From positions 2,807,838 to 2,871,837 of the forward strand of contig NZ_KQ089822.1 of the NCBI RefSeq assembly GCF_001037495.1: a stretch of DNA of 64,000 nt. The letters are read 5' to 3'. This document shows positions 1 through 10,438 of the stretch, piece by piece. Both the position numbers and the translations under genes were made by a program. Each line of letters starts with the position of its first letter. Position 1 is the stretch's first letter. Source of the DNA: Citrobacter sp. MGH106. GTDB taxonomy: Bacteria; Pseudomonadota; Gammaproteobacteria; Enterobacterales; Enterobacteriaceae. The notes under the pieces were generated by a model that made no database searches, was not told the DNA's origin, and worked only from the letters and a program-made list of their open reading frames with translations.

Positions 1-860
1 GCACGGACGCGACCTTCATTACGGGTACGACGCGCTTTAATACCCTGGCGGATCCAGACTTCTTCCTGTGCCAGTTTGCGATCAAACTCCGCATTCTGTA
101 ACTCTTCTACTCGCAGCGCTTCTTCTTTATCCAGCAGATATTGATCATAATCCCCCGGATATGACACCAGCTTGCCGCGATCGAGATCGACGATACGCGT
201 TGCCATATTGCGAATAAACGAACGGTCGTGGGAAATGAAAATAATTGTTCCGTTGAAGGTTTTCAGGAACCCTTCCAGCCAGTCAATGGTTTCAATATCC
301 AGGTGGTTTGTCGGTTCATCCAGCAACAATACGCGCGGATTGCTGACTAACGCCCGGCCCAGCGCCGCTTTACGCAGCCAGCCGCCAGAGAGCGATGCCA
401 GCTCCATGTCTGGCTCCAACCCAAGCTGCTCCAGTACTTCATTAATGCGGTTTTCCAACTGCCACAGATTGTGATGATCCAGTAGTTCCTGAACCTTCGC
501 CAGTTCCTGCAGGTTTTTATCGCTCGGATCGGTGATCACCAAATGCGAGATATCGTGGTAACGCTTGAGGTAAACCGCTTGTTCTGCAATCCCTTCAGCG
601 ACGAAATCGTAGACACTACCCTGCACGTTACGCGGCGGATCCTGTTGCAGACGCGCCACAACCAAATCCTGCTCATAAATGATACGTCCGTCGTCAAGAC
701 CCTGCTCACGGTTAAGGATCTTCATCAGCGTCGACTTGCCTGCGCCGTTACGGCCAACCAGGCAGACGCGTTCGTTATCCTCGATATGCAGTTCTGCATT
801 ATCAAGAAGCGGCGCATCGCTAAACGACAGCCATGCACCATGCATACTGATTAATGACAT
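1..860 (-). CDS. uup: Uup, ABC-F family ATPase (N-terminal part, cut by window edge)
   Basis: Partial gene. It starts at the ATG whose complement is at 858-860 and runs off the left edge, so about 286 residues are present of a protein usually near 635. Visible in the first ATP-binding domain are a Walker A GRNGAGKST at about residues 36-44, an ABC signature LSGGW, and a Walker B with LLLDEPTNHLD. There are no membrane segments, as expected for ABC-F proteins, which act on the ribosome or on branched DNA rather than in transport. In E. coli, uup mutants show increased precise excision of transposons, and a ribosome-related role is proposed. The gene lies 12 bp downstream of rlmL on the same strand and is probably co-transcribed with it. 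The second ATPase domain and DNA-binding C-terminus lie outside the window. Confidence 0.96.
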   Translation of the reverse strand, partial: MSLISMHGAWLSFSDAPLLDNAELHIEDNERVCLVGRNGAGKSTLMKILNREQGLDDGRIIYEQDLVVARLQQDPPRNVQGSVYDFVAEGIAEQAVYLKRYHDISHLVITDPSDKNLQELAKVQELLDHHNLWQLENRINEVLEQLGLEPDMELASLSGGWLRKAALGRALVSNPRVLLLDEPTNHLDIETIDWLEGFLKTFNGTIIFISHDRSFIRNMATRIVDLDRGKLVSYPGDYDQYLLDKEEALRVEELQNAEFDRKLAQEEVWIRQGIKARRTRNEGRVR

Positions 861-872
861 TTACTTTTCCTT

Positions 873-2981
873 TCAGGCTGAGGTGATCAGCCAGCAGTTG
901 TGGATCTGACGGTTACGGGCAAAGTCCTGAGAAAGCGTTTTTTGGGTAATTTCTTGTGCTTTCAGTCCCAGCTCGGCCAGCCCATCAAGATCCATACGGA
1001 ACCCACGTTTGTTGTTGGAGAACATGATCGTGCCGTCTTTACGCAGCAGACGTTTCAGATCTTTCATCAGCGCCAGATGATCGCGCTGCACGTCAAACGA
1101 GTCTTCCATACGTTTAGAGTTAGAGAACGTCGGTGGATCGATGAAGATTAGATCAAACTGTTCATTGGCTTCACGTAACCAGCCCAGGCAGTCGGCCTGA
1201 ATTAAGCGGTGTGCACGACCACTCAGCCCGTTGAGTCGCAGGTTGCGTTCCGCCCACTCCAGATAGGTGCGTGACATATCTACCGTTGTGGTGCTACGTG
1301 CACCGCCTAATCCCGCATGTACACTGGCGCTGCCGGTATAAGAGAACAGATTGAGGAAATCTTTACCCTTGCTCATCTGGCCCAGCATGCGGCGTGCAAT
1401 ACGGTGATCGAGGAACAGACCGGTATCAAGATAGTCGGTCAGGTTAACCCACAGGCGCGCGTTGTACTCGCTAACCTCAATGAATTCACCCTTTTCATTC
1501 ATCTTCTGATACTGGTTTTTCCCTTTTTGCCGTTCACGGGTTTTCAGCACCAGTTTGTTTGGTGCGATCTCCAACACCGACAGCGTGGCGGCAATGATGT
1601 CGAACAGACGCTGGCGCGCTTTCTGCGCATCAACCGTCTTCGGCGGCGCATATTCCTGAACCACTACCCAGTCACCGTAGCGATCTACCGCAACATTGTA
1701 TTCCGGCAGATCGGCGTCATACAGGCGATAGCACTCAATCCCCTCCTGGCGCGCCCACTTTTCCAGCTTCTTAATATTCTTACGCAGACGGTTAGCATAG
1801 TCTTCTGCCACCGTTGCAGGTTTGCTCTCCGCTGTCGTTTCCGCAACGTGATAGTTTTTCTGTACACAATCCAGCGGACCATTTTTCGCTTTGAACTGCT
1901 TATCAGCACGAAGCTGCAGGCTGCTGAGCAAATCTGGGGAGGCGCTGAACAACGACAGGTTCCAGCCGCCAAACTGGTTTTTCATCGTGCGTCCCAGCAG
2001 GCTGTGCAACGCGATCAGCGCCGGTTCGCTATCCAGACGTTCACCGTATGGCGGGTTGCTGATAACCGTACCATACGGCCCTTTCGGCAGCGGATTACTC
2101 AGTTTAGCCACATCTTTGACATCAAAAGTCATCAGCTCGCCAATACCGGCGCGACGGGCGTTACTGCGAGCTTTTTCAATGACGCGAGCATCGCTATCGG
2201 ATCCATAGAAATGCGACGTATAGTCCGCTAGTCCTTTACGCGCACGAACCTGTGCTTCAGCTTTAACCTCTTGCCAGACAGCTTCATCATGTTGTGCCCA
2301 GCCGCTAAAACCCCAGTAGCCACGATGCAGGCCAGGTGCACGATCGGTTGCCCACATCGCCGCTTCAATCAGCAACGTACCGGAACCACACATTGGATCG
2401 AGTAACGGTGTCCCCGGCTGCCAGCCAGAACGCATAACAATCGCGGCAGCCAGCGTCTCTTTGATTGGTGCCTGCCCTGCACGCTCACGGTAGCCGCGCT
2501 GGTGCAGACCATCACCGCTCAGATCAAGCGCAATACTGGCGGTATCTTTATTCAACCAGACGTTGATACGTAGATCAGGAGATTCGCGATCCACATTCGG
2601 TCGCGGGAGATTTTTTCGGGTAAAGGCATCGACAATCGCATCTTTTACTTTCATCGCGCCGTACTGGCTGTTGCGAATCGTATCGTTCAGGCCGCTAAAG
2701 TGAACTGCGAATGTAGCCCCCGGATTAAATATCTCTGTCCAGTCGATTGCCTGAACACCGAGGTACAGATCAAGATCGCTGTAGACCTTGCACTCTCCCA
2801 TCGGCAGGATAATGCGCGAGGCCAGGCGGCTCCACATCAGGCTCTGGTAAACAAGCCGCGTGTCGCCCTTAAAATGGACCCCACCCTGAACTACCTGACA
2901 CTCCACGGCGCCGAGGTTTTCCAGTTCAGTTTTTAACAGCTCTTCCAGCCCACGGGCCGTACTGGCAAACAGAGAATTCAT
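873..2981 (-). CDS. rlmL: 23S rRNA (guanine) methyltransferase RlmL/RlmK, bifunctional
   Basis: 702 residues, the usual length for the fused RlmKL enzyme. An N-terminal THUMP RNA-binding region (about 45-155) is followed by a first SAM-dependent methyltransferase with DPMCGSGTL at about 195-203 and the catalytic NPPY at 309-312, which makes m2G2445. A second methyltransferase domain in the C-terminal third has [16 protein letters not shown] and FIDPPTFS, and makes m7G2069 in 23S rRNA. The two domains are separate proteins in some bacteria and fused in gammaproteobacteria. The gene is divergent from ycbX and lies just upstream of uup. The ATG complement is at 2979-2981. Nothing unusual is seen. 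Confidence 0.97.
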   Translation of the reverse strand: MNSLFASTARGLEELLKTELENLGAVECQVVQGGVHFKGDTRLVYQSLMWSRLASRIILPMGECKVYSDLDLYLGVQAIDWTEIFNPGATFAVHFSGLNDTIRNSQYGAMKVKDAIVDAFTRKNLPRPNVDRESPDLRINVWLNKDTASIALDLSGDGLHQRGYRERAGQAPIKETLAAAIVMRSGWQPGTPLLDPMCGSGTLLIEAAMWATDRAPGLHRGYWGFSGWAQHDEAVWQEVKAEAQVRARKGLADYTSHFYGSDSDARVIEKARSNARRAGIGELMTFDVKDVAKLSNPLPKGPYGTVISNPPYGERLDSEPALIALHSLLGRTMKNQFGGWNLSLFSASPDLLSSLQLRADKQFKAKNGPLDCVQKNYHVAETTAESKPATVAEDYANRLRKNIKKLEKWARQEGIECYRLYDADLPEYNVAVDRYGDWVVVQEYAPPKTVDAQKARQRLFDIIAATLSVLEIAPNKLVLKTRERQKGKNQYQKMNEKGEFIEVSEYNARLWVNLTDYLDTGLFLDHRIARRMLGQMSKGKDFLNLFSYTGSASVHAGLGGARSTTTVDMSRTYLEWAERNLRLNGLSGRAHRLIQADCLGWLREANEQFDLIFIDPPTFSNSKRMEDSFDVQRDHLALMKDLKRLLRKDGTIMFSNNKRGFRMDLDGLAELGLKAQEITQKTLSQDFARNRQIHNCWLITSA

Positions 2982-3079
2982 AATGTCACTTTTACTCCAG
3001 GAAAATTGCTGCGCATTATAGCCAATCTCACGCGCATGTCATAAAGTTGAAGGCTTATTTTCGTTCGAGGGACTTTACA

Positions 3080-4189
3080 GTGGTAACGTTAACCCGACTT
3101 TTTATTCATCCGGTTAAATCAATGCGCGGCATTGGGCTTACACACGCCCTGGCAGACGTTAGCGGTCTGGCCTTTGATCGCATATTTATGATTACCGAAC
3201 CTGACGGAACGTTCATCACCGCCCGACAGTTCCCACAGATGGTACGCTTCACCCCCTCACCTTTGCATGACGGGCTGCATCTCACAGCTCCAGACGGCAG
3301 TAGCGCACTGGTTCGTTTTGCCGACTTCGCCACGCAGGATGCACCAACGGAAGTCTGGGGAAACCATTTTACCGCGCGTATCGCACCGGCGGCGATCAAC
3401 CAGTGGCTCAGCGGCTTTTTCTCCCGCGAAGTACAATTGCGTTGGGTTGGTCCGCATCTGACGCGTCGGGTAAAACGCCACGCTGGCGTGCCTTTATCTT
3501 TCGCCGATGGTTTTCCTTATCTCCTGACTAATGAAGCATCACTGCGTGACGTACAACAGCGCTGCCCGGCAAGCGTCAAGATGGAGCAGTTTCGCCCCAA
3601 TCTCGTAGTCTCGGGAGCCGCGGCATGGGAAGAAGATACCTGGAAGGTTATACGCATTGGCGACGTTATCTTTGACGTCGTCAAACCCTGCAGCCGTTGT
3701 ATTTTTACCACCGTCAGCCCAGAAAAAGGTCAGAAGCACCCGTCTGGTGAACCGCTGGCTACACTGCAAACTTTCCGTACTGCGCCAGATAACGGCGACG
3801 TCGATTTCGGTCAAAACCTCATTGCCCGTAACAGCGGCGTGATCCGTGTTGGCGATGAAGTCGAAATCCTGGCAACCGCCCCAGCTAAAGTCTATGGCGC
3901 GGCAGAATCTGACGATACCGTACCGGAAAAACAGTCTCCTGATACAACACTACTTATTGACTGGCAGGGACAAACCTTTCGCGGAAACAATCAGCAGGTA
4001 TTACTTGAGCAACTGGAAAACCAGGGGATCCGTGTACCCTATTCATGTCGGGCGGGGATTTGCGGATGCTGTCGAATTCGACTGGTAGAAGGTGAAGTCA
4101 GCCCGCTGAAAAAAACAGCAATTGGTGATGACGGGACGATTCTTTGCTGCAGTTGTGTGCCGAAAACGGCAATCAGGCTGGAGAGTTAA
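3080..4189 (+). CDS. ycbX: YcbX, MOSC domain protein with C-terminal 2Fe-2S ferredoxin domain
   Basis: I chose the GTG at 3080, giving 369 residues beginning (M)[13 protein letters not shown], which matches the K-12 length and N-terminus. A longer in-frame start at 3047 is rejected. The N-terminal beta-barrel and MOSC domain (to about residue 260) carry KPCSRCIFT with the conserved MOSC cysteine. The C-terminal domain has a plant-type ferredoxin pattern C-x4-C-x2-C (CRAGICGCC) plus a later cysteine pair near the end. In E. coli, YcbX detoxifies N-hydroxylated base analogues such as 6-hydroxylaminopurine using molybdenum cofactor. It is transcribed away from rlmL, and its stop overlaps the end of convergent zapC by 4 bp. 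Confidence 0.95.
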   Translation: MVTLTRLFIHPVKSMRGIGLTHALADVSGLAFDRIFMITEPDGTFITARQFPQMVRFTPSPLHDGLHLTAPDGSSALVRFADFATQDAPTEVWGNHFTARIAPAAINQWLSGFFSREVQLRWVGPHLTRRVKRHAGVPLSFADGFPYLLTNEASLRDVQQRCPASVKMEQFRPNLVVSGAAAWEEDTWKVIRIGDVIFDVVKPCSRCIFTTVSPEKGQKHPSGEPLATLQTFRTAPDNGDVDFGQNLIARNSGVIRVGDEVEILATAPAKVYGAAESDDTVPEKQSPDTTLLIDWQGQTFRGNNQQVLLEQLENQGIRVPYSCRAGICGCCRIRLVEGEVSPLKKTAIGDDGTILCCSCVPKTAIRLES

Positions 4190-4728
4190 ACCGCCTGCTC
4201 CAGGCTGAAACTGTCGGCAGGGATCTGCGGTTTCAGTCTGTCGTTCATAATTTTGATGGCGTCACCGAGTTGCATCGTGCGTCCGGCAATAACGACTCCA
4301 GGCTGTGCGAGCAGACAAAGCGCGGCATTTTCACCAGGTTCAACCACTAACAAATTCACCTGTTCTTCGGTATCACTTAACCAGACACAGGCAGCATCTC
4401 CCACGGTCGGAGACCAGTTAAGGGTATGCGCTACAAAGTGCCAGCTTTTTGGCATCTGCGGTTTGAGATAACGAATAGCCACCAGCGCATTAAGCACCAG
4501 TTCAGCTTTTTGTTCTTTAGCTAAATCCAGGTAACGGCATTTTTCTTCAAAAGAAAAATAAAGTGCGGCATCATCAACACAAAAACCGGACGGAGAAAAT
4601 GCATCAGGGGTGAGCATTTTGCGAGCAAAACGCGAGCGAAATAACATGCCATTGGCTAAATCGAGCATCATACGATCGTGCTCTTCATCATAATACCAGC
4701 GCCAGTTATCGTCAGGTTTAATTCGCAT
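4186..4728 (-). CDS. zapC: ZapC, cell division protein stabilising FtsZ filaments
   Basis: 180 residues, matching E. coli ZapC (formerly YcbW). It is a soluble cytoplasmic protein that binds FtsZ and promotes lateral bundling of protofilaments at the Z-ring; it is also a ClpXP substrate in E. coli. It starts [20 protein letters not shown], with the conserved aromatic-rich N-terminus. No membrane segment or signal peptide is seen. It is convergent with ycbX (4 bp overlap of ends) and downstream of pyrD on the same strand, but a hairpin with a U-run separates it from pyrD, so it probably has its own promoter in 4729-4840. Confidence 0.95.
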   Translation of the reverse strand: MRIKPDDNWRWYYDEEHDRMMLDLANGMLFRSRFARKMLTPDAFSPSGFCVDDAALYFSFEEKCRYLDLAKEQKAELVLNALVAIRYLKPQMPKSWHFVAHTLNWSPTVGDAACVWLSDTEEQVNLLVVEPGENAALCLLAQPGVVIAGRTMQLGDAIKIMNDRLKPQIPADSFSLEQAV

Positions 4729-4840
4729 CAGTTTCTCTCCTTTCCTTAATCATCGCCGTCGCGGTAGTATCCTTTTTCCGCTTCGTTAATTGCCCTAATA
4801 ATAAAAGCCTAAAATGTTTAAATAAGCAACAGTAAAGGAA

Positions 4841-4879
4841 TATAAAACAACCAGGACTAGAAATAAAGCCCTGGTTGTC
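4841..4879 (-). terminator. Rho-independent terminator of pyrD
   Basis: A 9-bp perfect stem (847-855 with 870-878, arms ACAACCAGG/CCTGGTTGT) with a 14-nt loop is followed, on the minus strand, by a T-rich run. It sits directly after the pyrD stop. Confidence 0.75.
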
Positions 4880-4894
4880 TGATTAAGGCAAAGT

Positions 4895-5905
4895 TCAGAT
4901 ATTGGTGACGATTTCTTTAATCAACGGCGGACCTTTAAAAATAAAGCCGGAATAAATCTGAACCAGCGAAGCACCCGCTGCTATTTTCTCACGCGCAGCA
5001 ATAACGGAGTCGATACCGCCCACACCGATAATTGGCAGTTGCCCTTTTAATTCACGAGACAACATGCGAATAATTTCCGTACTTTTTAATTGCAGCGGTC
5101 GACCACTCAACCCACCCATTTGATCGCAATTTTTCATTCCCTGAACCAGAGAACGATCGAGTGTTGTGTTAGTGGCAATAACGCCATCGATATTATGGCG
5201 AACTAAACTATCAGCCACCTGGATCAGTTCTTCCTCAGAAAGATCCGGCGCGATCTTTACCGCCACTGGAACATATTTATGATGGATCGCTTGCAGATCG
5301 TTTTGTTTATTTTTAATTGCCGTCAGCAAATCATCCAGCGCTTCGCCGTATTGCAGCGTGCGTAATCCTGGGGTATTTGGCGAGGAAATATTCACCGCAA
5401 TATAACCAGCATAAGCATAGACTTTTTCCATACAAATCAGATAGTCATCTTTGCCATTCTCTACCGGGGTATCTTTATTCTTACCAATATTAATCCCCAG
5501 AATGCCGTCAAAATGCGATTTCTTAACGTTCTCCACCAGGTTATCAACACCCAGATTATTAAACCCCATACGGTTGATCAGACCTTCTGCATCCACCAGA
5601 CGGAAAAGGCGCGGCTTATCGTTACCCGGTTGAGGTCGTGGCGTCACGGTGCCTATCTCAATCGAGCCGAATCCCATTGCGCCAAGTGCATCAATGCACT
5701 CCCCGTCCTTATCCAACCCGGCTGCCAGGCCAAGCGGATTTTTAAACGTCAGCCCCATACAGGTAACCGGCTTTGCGGGTACTTTCTGACGGACAAGCGC
5801 TTCAAGCGGCGTGCCCGTAATGCGACGTAATTGCTGGAATGTAAATTCATGAGCGCGCTCAGGATCGAGCTGAAAAAGGGCTTTACGAACGAAGGGGTAG
5901 TACAT
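4895..5905 (-). CDS. pyrD: Dihydroorotate dehydrogenase (quinone), class 2
   Basis: 336 residues from the ATG complement at 5903-5905 ([20 protein letters not shown]). An in-frame extension to 5932 runs through the leader hairpin and is rejected. The enzyme oxidises dihydroorotate to orotate in pyrimidine synthesis, passing electrons from FMN to the membrane quinone pool. The N-terminal helical membrane-association region of class 2 enzymes is present, as is the catalytic-serine motif [11 protein letters not shown]. The FMN-binding region GVGGID and the closing [10 protein letters not shown] are also visible. Length equals the E. coli protein. Upstream lie a leader hairpin and a PurR-like box. 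Unlike in K-12, the elf fimbrial genes do not separate it from ssuE. Confidence 0.97.
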   Translation of the reverse strand: MYYPFVRKALFQLDPERAHEFTFQQLRRITGTPLEALVRQKVPAKPVTCMGLTFKNPLGLAAGLDKDGECIDALGAMGFGSIEIGTVTPRPQPGNDKPRLFRLVDAEGLINRMGFNNLGVDNLVENVKKSHFDGILGINIGKNKDTPVENGKDDYLICMEKVYAYAGYIAVNISSPNTPGLRTLQYGEALDDLLTAIKNKQNDLQAIHHKYVPVAVKIAPDLSEEELIQVADSLVRHNIDGVIATNTTLDRSLVQGMKNCDQMGGLSGRPLQLKSTEIIRMLSRELKGQLPIIGVGGIDSVIAAREKIAAGASLVQIYSGFIFKGPPLIKEIVTNI

Positions 5906-5920
5906 GAACTCTCCTGGATT

Positions 5921-5938
5921 CCCGGTGTGCAAACCGGG
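5921..5938 (-). promoter_or_regulatory. pyrD 5' leader hairpin (start-site-switch translational control)
   Basis: The 6-bp perfect stem (arms 5921-5926 and 5933-5938, CCCGGT/ACCGGG) lies at the very 5' end of the expected transcript, just upstream of the Shine-Dalgarno AGGAGAG. In E. coli, CTP/GTP levels shift the pyrD start nucleotide; transcripts that start early form this hairpin and hide the ribosome site. A TATAAT-like element (complement of 5943-5951) is placed correctly. The structure is seen directly; the mechanism is known from E. coli. Confidence 0.75.
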
Positions 5939-5990
5939 GGCGTATTATGTGCGATCGCGAGCAAAAAGGGAATTGACCTGTGGCAATAAA

Positions 5991-6006
5991 TAGCAAACGT
6001 TTCCCT
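5991..6006 (-). promoter_or_regulatory. PurR-type operator upstream of pyrD
   Basis: The 16-mer TAGCAAACGTTTCCCT matches the PurR consensus ACGCAAACGTTTTCGT in most positions, including the whole central GCAAACGTTT core. PurR control of pyrD is established in E. coli. The site lies about 85 bp upstream of the pyrD start codon. Confidence 0.7.
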
Positions 6007-6026
6007 CCCGAGGTTCGTTTTATGCA

Positions 6027-6149
6027 TTTTTCAGCTTTTCTATTCCGTATAAATCATTTCGATAAACAAAATCTCTCTGCCAGACTGCATAAATTGTTAT
6101 CAATGTTAAATAAAAGCGAACAATTAGTTATAAGGAGAGTTTATAAATT
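6027..6149 (+). promoter_or_regulatory. ssu operon control region (AT-rich, Cbl/CysB-type expected)
   Basis: An AT-rich stretch upstream of ssuE with AAGGAG at 6132-6137 as the likely ribosome site. In E. coli the ssu promoter needs the LysR-type activator Cbl and responds to sulfate starvation. I cannot pinpoint the Cbl site or the -10 element by eye, so only the region is marked. Confidence 0.4.
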
Positions 6150-6725
6150 ATGCGCGTTATCACCCTGGCGGGAAGCCCACGCTTTCCCTCTCGCTCCAGT
6201 GCCTTACTGGAATATGCACGAGAAAAACTGAACGGGCAGGATGTCGACGTTTACCACTGGAACCTTCACAATTTTGAGCCAGAAGATCTGATCTATGCAC
6301 GCTTTGACAGCCCAGCCCTGAAGGCGTTTATCGAACAGTTAAAAGATGCTGACGGACTGATTGTTGCCACTCCTGTATATAAAGCCGCTTACTCTGGCGC
6401 TCTGAAAACGTTGCTCGACCTGCTTCCTGAACGCGCGCTGGAAGGAAAAGTTGTTCTGCCATTGGCGACCGGCGGCACAGTTGCACATCTGTTGGCTGTC
6501 GATTACGCGCTGAAACCGGTGCTGAGCGCACTCAAAGCCCAGGAGATCCTGCACGGCGTTTTTGCCGACGATTCGCAGATCATCGATTATCAACATAAGC
6601 CGCAGTTTACGCCAAACCTGCAATTGCGCCTGGACAGCGCGCTCGACACTTTCTGGCTGGCGTTGCATCGCCGCGATGTGCAGCTTCCACCGTTGAACGC
6701 TCTGCGAGGTGCGGCCCATGTTTAA
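6150..6725 (+). CDS. ssuE: NADPH-dependent FMN reductase of alkanesulfonate system
   Basis: 191 residues, the usual length. It is a flavodoxin-like fold protein with the N-terminal phosphate-binding motif GSPRFPSRSSALLE at about residues 8-21, and ATPVYKAAYSGALK at about 75. It reduces FMN with NADPH and hands FMNH2 to the monooxygenase SsuD, allowing sulfur to be taken from alkanesulfonates during sulfate limitation. First gene of ssuEADCB; its end overlaps the ssuA start by 8 bp, so translation is probably coupled. Confidence 0.97.
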   Translation: MRVITLAGSPRFPSRSSALLEYAREKLNGQDVDVYHWNLHNFEPEDLIYARFDSPALKAFIEQLKDADGLIVATPVYKAAYSGALKTLLDLLPERALEGKVVLPLATGGTVAHLLAVDYALKPVLSALKAQEILHGVFADDSQIIDYQHKPQFTPNLQLRLDSALDTFWLALHRRDVQLPPLNALRGAAHV

Positions 6726-7692
6726 TTTACTAAAGCGTCACACTTCGTGGCTGGCGCTGAGCGGACTGCTTTCTCTGTCAACACTGGCTCACGCCGCAGA
6801 CGCGGCACCAGACGTACTGCGTATTGGCTATCAGAAAAGTAGCATCAGCATGGTGCTGGCAAAAAACCATCAGCTACTGGAAAAACGCTATCCGCAGACA
6901 AAAATCTCCTGGGTAGAATTTCCAGCCGGCCCGCAAATGCTGGAAGCATTGAATATCGGCAGCATCGATCTGGGCAGCACCGGTGATATCCCGCCGATCT
7001 TTGCCCAGGCTGCCGGAGCCGACCTGGTCTACGTGGGCGTCGAACCCGCCAAGCCGAAAGCCGAAGTCATTCTGGTGCCGAAAAATAGCCCAATTCAAAC
7101 CGTTGCAGAACTGAAAGGACACAAAGTCGCCTTCCAGAAAGGCTCAAGTTCACACAATCTACTGCTCCGTGCCCTGCAACAGGCCGGGCTGAAATTTACC
7201 GACATTCAAGCTACTTATCTGACGCCCGCTGACGCCCGTGCCGCCTTCGAACAGGGAAACGTTGATGCCTGGGCTATCTGGGATCCGTACTACTCCGCAG
7301 CCTTGCTGCAAGGTGACGTTCGCGTGCTGAAAGACGGTACCGACCTCAAGCAGACCGGTTCTTTTTATCTCGCCGCACGTCCTTATGCCGAGAAAAATGG
7401 CGCTTTTATCCTCGGCGTCCTCGACACCTTTAGCCAGGCCGATGCCTTAACGCTCAGCCAACGTCAGCAGAGCATCACGCTGCTGGCTAAAACCATTGGG
7501 CTGCCAGAACCGGTTATTGCCTCCTGGCTGGATCATCGCCCACCAACCACCATTACGCCCGTCAGTACCACAGTCGCCGCATTACAGCAGCAAACCGCCG
7601 ATCTGTTTTATGACAACCGTCTGGTACCGAAAAAAATCGATATTCGCCAACGCATCTGGCAACCCACTCAGCAGGCAGGAGCAAAATTATGA
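6718..7692 (+). CDS. ssuA: Aliphatic sulfonate ABC transporter, periplasmic binding protein
   Basis: 324 residues from the ATG at 6718, with GAGGT at 6706-6710 as ribosome site. A GTG at 6709 is in frame but would place the ribosome site inside the gene. The N-terminus is a Sec signal peptide ([18 protein letters not shown]..., cleavage likely after LAHA). The mature part is a type II periplasmic binding protein of the sulfonate/nitrate/taurine family, with [20 protein letters not shown] and [11 protein letters not shown] typical of SsuA/TauA. The signal region is a little longer than, and different from, the E. coli 319-residue protein. It delivers sulfonates to SsuC/SsuB. It overlaps ssuD by 4 bp. 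Confidence 0.96.
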   Translation: MFNLLKRHTSWLALSGLLSLSTLAHAADAAPDVLRIGYQKSSISMVLAKNHQLLEKRYPQTKISWVEFPAGPQMLEALNIGSIDLGSTGDIPPIFAQAAGADLVYVGVEPAKPKAEVILVPKNSPIQTVAELKGHKVAFQKGSSSHNLLLRALQQAGLKFTDIQATYLTPADARAAFEQGNVDAWAIWDPYYSAALLQGDVRVLKDGTDLKQTGSFYLAARPYAEKNGAFILGVLDTFSQADALTLSQRQQSITLLAKTIGLPEPVIASWLDHRPPTTITPVSTTVAALQQQTADLFYDNRLVPKKIDIRQRIWQPTQQAGAKL

Positions 7693-8834
7693 GTCTGAAT
7701 ATGTTTTGGTTTTTACCTACACACGGTGATGGGCACTATCTGGGGACAGAAGAAGGTTCACGTCCGGTCGATCACAGTTATCTGCAACAAATCGCGCAAA
7801 CTGCCGATCGTCTGGGTTTTACCGGCGTACTGATCCCAACTGGTCGCTCATGCGAAGATGCCTGGTTGGTCGCCGCCTCAATGATCCCGGTTACGCAGCG
7901 GTTAAAATTTCTGGTCGCTCTGCGTCCAAGCGTGACGTCGCCAACGGTTGCCGCTCGCCAGGCCGCAACGCTTGACCGACTGTCTAATGGTCGGGCGCTG
8001 TTTAACCTGGTCACAGGTAGTGATCCGCAAGAGCTGGCGGGTGATGGTGTTTTTCTCGATCACACTGAGCGTTATGAAGCCTCTGCTGAGTTCACTCGGG
8101 TATGGCGACGTCTGTTGCAGGGCGAAACCGTGGATTTCAACGGCAAACATATTCACGTTCGCGGGGCGAAGCTCTTTTTTCCACCGATACAACAACCTCA
8201 TCCTCCACTTTACTTTGGCGGTTCTTCCGATGTGGCACAGGATCTTGCCGCTGAACAGGTCGATCTCTACCTGACATGGGGTGAACCACCTGAACTGGTG
8301 AAGGAGAAAATTGAACAGGTCCGGGAAAAAGCAGCGGCACAGGGACGCAAGATCCGTTTCGGTATTCGCCTGCATGTGATTGTACGTGAAACCACTGAAG
8401 AGGCGTGGCAGGCGGCAGATCGTCTGATAGCCCATCTTGATGATGACACTATTGTAAAAGCTCAGGCTGCGTTCTTGAGAACGGACTCTGTCGGCCAGCA
8501 TCGAATGGCGGCATTGCACAACGGTAAGCGCGACAAACTGGAAATTAGCCCAAATCTGTGGGCTGGCGTAGGTCTGGTGCGTGGAGGCGCAGGCACGGCG
8601 CTGGTTGGTGACGGTCCCACGGTTGCAGCACGTATTAACGAGTATGCCGCACTGGGTATCGACAGTTTTGTCTTATCCGGGTATCCGCACCTGGAGGAAG
8701 CCTGGAGAGTCGGTGAACTGCTGTTTCCGCATCTGGATGTTGCGATCCCGGAAATACCGCAACCCCAGCACCTGCATCAACAAGGCGAAGCGGTAGCTAA
8801 TGAATTTATCCCGCGTAAAGCCGCGCAAAGCTAA
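7689..8834 (+). CDS. ssuD: FMNH2-dependent alkanesulfonate monooxygenase
   Basis: 381 residues, as in E. coli. A luciferase-like TIM-barrel flavin monooxygenase that cleaves alkanesulfonates to aldehyde and sulfite. Visible are [22 protein letters not shown] N-terminal residues, a conserved cysteine in [11 protein letters not shown] near residue 54, and the flexible-loop region with [20 protein letters not shown]. It uses FMNH2 from SsuE. The start ATG overlaps the ssuA stop (ATGA arrangement at 7689). Confidence 0.97.
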   Translation: MSLNMFWFLPTHGDGHYLGTEEGSRPVDHSYLQQIAQTADRLGFTGVLIPTGRSCEDAWLVAASMIPVTQRLKFLVALRPSVTSPTVAARQAATLDRLSNGRALFNLVTGSDPQELAGDGVFLDHTERYEASAEFTRVWRRLLQGETVDFNGKHIHVRGAKLFFPPIQQPHPPLYFGGSSDVAQDLAAEQVDLYLTWGEPPELVKEKIEQVREKAAAQGRKIRFGIRLHVIVRETTEEAWQAADRLIAHLDDDTIVKAQAAFLRTDSVGQHRMAALHNGKRDKLEISPNLWAGVGLVRGGAGTALVGDGPTVAARINEYAALGIDSFVLSGYPHLEEAWRVGELLFPHLDVAIPEIPQPQHLHQQGEAVANEFIPRKAAQS

Positions 8835-8845
8835 GGAGTATGCTG

Positions 8846-9637
8846 ATGGCAACGCCGAAAAATACATGGCTGCTGCGTCTTGCCCCCTGGTTTTTACCAG
8901 TAAGTCTGGTGACGCTCTGGCAATTGGCATCCTCAATGGGCTGGCTGTCCACCCGTATTCTGCCCTCTCCAGAGGGTGTTATAGAGGCCTTCTGGACGCT
9001 CTCATCCAGCGGTGAACTTTGGCAGCATCTGGCGATCAGCTCCTGGCGGGCGCTGATCGGGTTTTCAATCGGTGGATCCATTGGACTGACGCTGGGGCTG
9101 ATAAGTGGTTTATCCCGCTGGGGCGAACGCCTGCTGGATACCTCCGTACAGATGCTGCGTAATGTGCCACACCTGGCGCTGATCCCACTGGTGATTTTGT
9201 GGTTCGGTATAGATGAATCCGCCAAGATCTTTCTCGTCGCGTTGGGTACCCTGTTCCCGATTTACATTAACACCTGGCACGGGATCCGCAATATCGATCG
9301 CGGGCTGGTGGAGATGGCTCGCAGCTATGGTTTATCCGGCGTTTCACTTTTTATTCATGTCATCTTACCCGGTGCCCTGCCCTCAATTATGGTCGGTGTG
9401 CGTTTTGCCCTCGGGCTGATGTGGCTAACGCTGATCGTGGCAGAAACAATTTCCGCTAATGCCGGAATTGGCTATCTGGCGATGAACGCCCGCGAATTTT
9501 TGCAAACGGATGTGGTGGTGGTGGCGATCATTCTTTACGCCCTGCTTGGCAAACTTGCCGACGTCAGCGCGCAATTGCTGGAGCGTATCTGGCTACGCTG
9601 GAACCCGGCTTACCACGTGAAGGAGGCTACAGTATGA
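8846..9637 (+). CDS. ssuC: Aliphatic sulfonate ABC transporter permease
   Basis: 263 residues from ATG 8846 ([12 protein letters not shown]), with AAGGA at 8833-8837 at good spacing; the ATG two codons earlier is too close to it. It has about six hydrophobic membrane segments and the cytoplasmic coupling (EAA-like) loop [20 protein letters not shown], which contacts the ATPase SsuB. Length equals the E. coli protein. It overlaps the ssuB start by 4 bp. Confidence 0.96.
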   Translation: MATPKNTWLLRLAPWFLPVSLVTLWQLASSMGWLSTRILPSPEGVIEAFWTLSSSGELWQHLAISSWRALIGFSIGGSIGLTLGLISGLSRWGERLLDTSVQMLRNVPHLALIPLVILWFGIDESAKIFLVALGTLFPIYINTWHGIRNIDRGLVEMARSYGLSGVSLFIHVILPGALPSIMVGVRFALGLMWLTLIVAETISANAGIGYLAMNAREFLQTDVVVVAIILYALLGKLADVSAQLLERIWLRWNPAYHVKEATV

Positions 9638-10401
9638 ATACTGCTCGTTTAAATCAGGGAACGCCGCTTTTGCTAAGCGCCGTGACGAAACGCTACGCCG
9701 GGAATACGGTACTGAATCAGTTAGATTTGCATATTCCCGCAGGGCAATTTGTTGCGGTAGTCGGTCGCAGCGGCGGTGGAAAAAGTACTTTATTGCGACT
9801 GCTTGCTGGGCTGGAATCGCCCACCGCAGGTGAGTTACTTGCCGGAATCACTCCACTGGCTGATATTCAGGATGACACCCGAATGATGTTTCAGGATGCC
9901 CGCCTGCTGCCGTGGAAATCCGTGATCGATAACGTGGGTCTGGGCCTCAAAGGTAACTGGCGAGATGCTGCCTGCAAGGCACTAACCGCAGTGGGGCTGG
10001 AAAACAGGGCGACAGAGTGGCCTGCCGCTCTTTCTGGTGGACAAAAACAGCGCGTCGCACTGGCGCGTGCATTAATACACCGGCCCGGTCTACTGCTGCT
10101 CGACGAACCGCTCGGTGCGCTGGATGCATTAACCCGTCTCGAAATGCAGGACCTGATTGTTTCGTTGTGGCAGGAACACGGATTTACCGTTTTGCTGGTG
10201 ACGCATGATGTCAGCGAGGCTGTAGCAATGGCCGATCGCGTGTTGCTGATTGAAGACGGGAAAATCGGACTGGATCTGACTGTAGATATTCCGCGTCCGC
10301 GTCGGCTGGGGTCGGTACGATTAGCCGAGCTTGAAGCGGAGGTATTGAATCGGGTCATGCAACGCGGATATACGGAGCAGCCGGTTCGTCGACACGGCTG
10401 A
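9634..10401 (+). CDS. ssuB: Aliphatic sulfonate ABC transporter ATP-binding protein
   Basis: 255 residues. Walker [10 protein letters not shown] at about 47-55, Q-loop [10 protein letters not shown], signature [15 protein letters not shown], Walker [15 protein letters not shown] and switch histidine [10 protein letters not shown] are all intact. It powers sulfonate import with SsuC and SsuA. Last gene of ssuEADCB. It ends convergently against pepN, with an 11-bp hairpin between them. Confidence 0.97.
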   Translation: MNTARLNQGTPLLLSAVTKRYAGNTVLNQLDLHIPAGQFVAVVGRSGGGKSTLLRLLAGLESPTAGELLAGITPLADIQDDTRMMFQDARLLPWKSVIDNVGLGLKGNWRDAACKALTAVGLENRATEWPAALSGGQKQRVALARALIHRPGLLLLDEPLGALDALTRLEMQDLIVSLWQEHGFTVLLVTHDVSEAVAMADRVLLIEDGKIGLDLTVDIPRPRRLGSVRLAELEAEVLNRVMQRGYTEQPVRRHG

Positions 10402-10404
10402 TAA

Positions 10405-10432
10405 TGCCGGATGGTGATGCAACCATCCGGCA
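10405..10432. terminator. REP-like hairpin between convergent ssuB and pepN
   Basis: The perfect 11-bp stem TGCCGGATGGT/ACCATCCGGCA (405-415 with 422-432) has a 6-nt loop. The arms resemble the GCCGGATG ends of enterobacterial REP elements, so it may act both as a transcript end and as a degenerate REP unit. There is no T-run on either side long enough to be a classic intrinsic terminator. Confidence 0.6.
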
Positions 10433-10438
10433 AAATTA

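Noticed and set aside
1317..2231. 304-codon open frame antisense to rlmL
   Set aside because: It overlaps a fully conserved rRNA methyltransferase gene and has no ribosome site or motifs.
3047..3079. Longer start for ycbX
   Set aside because: It adds 11 residues absent in the K-12 protein; the GTG at 3080 gives exactly the expected 369 residues.
6709..6717. GTG start for ssuA three codons earlier
   Set aside because: The GAGGT ribosome site would overlap the start codon; the ATG at 6718 has correct spacing.
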